The notes below the pieces were generated by a model that was not told where the DNA came from, searched no databases, and saw only the letters and a list, made by a program, of their open reading frames with translations. A DNA stretch of 6,291 bases, from contig CAIOHJ010000313.1 of assembly GCA_903858085.1 (NCBI GenBank), positions 1 to 6,291 on the forward strand, in the 5' to 3' direction. Shown in pieces: positions 5,977 to 6,291 of this stretch (position 1 is its first letter; each line of letters begins with the position of its first letter). Source of the stretch: an uncultured Chloroflexota bacterium (GTDB lineage Bacteria; Chloroflexota; Anaerolineae; Caldilineales; Caldilineaceae). Position numbers and translations under genes: made by a program.

Positions 5977-6291
5977 CGACCCGCCCCGCAGCACACGGTA
6001 CGTGCCCCTCTCCGGTCCCTGCGGGTTGGCGCGGGGCAACCGGCGGTAGTAGTCCTTGTCATACCAATCGTTCACCCACTCCCACACGTTGCCCGCCATG
6101 TCAGCTACCTCATACGGCGATTCCCCGGCAGGAAACATGCCGACCGGAGACGTGCCCCCGATGCCCGTATCCCGCATGTTGCAGCGCGCTGCGTCAAAGA
6201 CGCCTTCCCAGGGGTACGTACGTCCGTCTGTCCCGCGCGCTGCCTTCTCCCACTCCGCCTCCGTCGGCAGGTGAATCCTCGCCCCACACCG
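5872..6291 (-). CDS. SUMF1/FGE-fold (C-type-lectin fold) protein, C-terminal part; candidate DGR target (5' end beyond window)
   Basis: 139 residues are visible, in frame from the right edge to TGA 5874-5872. The family signatures occur in order: HLPTEAEWEKAARG (7-20), TYPW (25-28), ARCN (35-38), SPVGMFPAGESPYEVADMAG (48-67), GNVWEWVNDW (67-76) and RVLRGGSW (99-106), ending in GFRCVRSL. True formylglycine-generating enzymes carry two active-site Cys shortly after the RGGSW/Y motif. Here the corresponding places appear to be Ser and Val, so oxidation of sulfatase Cys is unlikely and a binding role is more probable. An ATG inside the frame (6177) is not the start, because the conserved LPTEAEWE region lies before it. 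The last 35 codons have the hallmarks of a retroelement variable region (separate entry). Any N-terminal partner domain lies outside the window. Confidence 0.88.
   Translation of the reverse strand, partial: RCGARIHLPTEAEWEKAARGTDGRTYPWEGVFDAARCNMRDTGIGGTSPVGMFPAGESPYEVADMAGNVWEWVNDWYDKDYYRRLPRANPQGPERGTYRVLRGGSWGSNVGSVRSAFRVNDFPVDWLNFGLGFRCVRSL

Noticed and set aside
5637..6062. Leftward frame of 141 codons across the 3' end of the SUMF1-type gene
   Set aside because: It is out of frame with the conserved RGGSW and GFR motifs and runs through two hairpins and a terminator.

Overview
The window is GC-rich, with codons biased toward G or C at the third position. Its gene types are a CHAT protease-like protein, an O-antigen ligase-type membrane protein, a multi-TM orphan protein, a PanE-type reductase and an SUMF1/FGE-fold protein. 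Together these suggest a Chloroflexota genome of the Caldilinea/Anaerolineae kind. That placement is inferred from protein style; no marker gene is present.

Layout. Positions 1-3466 form a leftward pair. A CHAT-domain protein (3466-2018) is followed by an overlapping gene that runs off the left edge. I read the second gene as a clan-A glycoside-hydrolase-like domain joined to an O-antigen ligase/polymerase membrane domain. It stays open from about 2037 to position 1 with no stop. Positions 3529-3605 hold two sigma70-type promoters facing each other, one for the leftward pair and one for the rightward pair. Positions 3599-5670 are the rightward pair: a nine-helix membrane protein of unknown function, then a 2-dehydropantoate 2-reductase family protein, closed by a strong intrinsic terminator. 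From the right edge a leftward gene enters (6291-5872). It is the C-terminal part of an SUMF1/FGE-type C-type-lectin-fold protein and has its own terminator.

The most interesting feature is the last 35 codons of that right-edge gene. They look like the variable region of a diversity-generating retroelement (DGR). A fixed framework (W, VRSA, R, P, W, GFRCVRSL) is interrupted by 18 residues, every one encoded by an NNC codon. That is what adenine mutagenesis of AAC codons in a template repeat would leave. No template repeat or reverse transcriptase is visible here, so the cassette would have to lie outside the window or act in trans. A degenerate CTGG-type repeat and a GC-rich hairpin follow the stop codon.

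The second point of interest is the glycosidase-like/O-antigen ligase fusion. The general acid/base motif (WDEPN) is kept, but the place where the nucleophile Glu is expected reads Arg. The soluble domain may therefore be a glycan-binding module and not an enzyme. It sits in an apparent operon with a CHAT protein that keeps its His/Cys pair.
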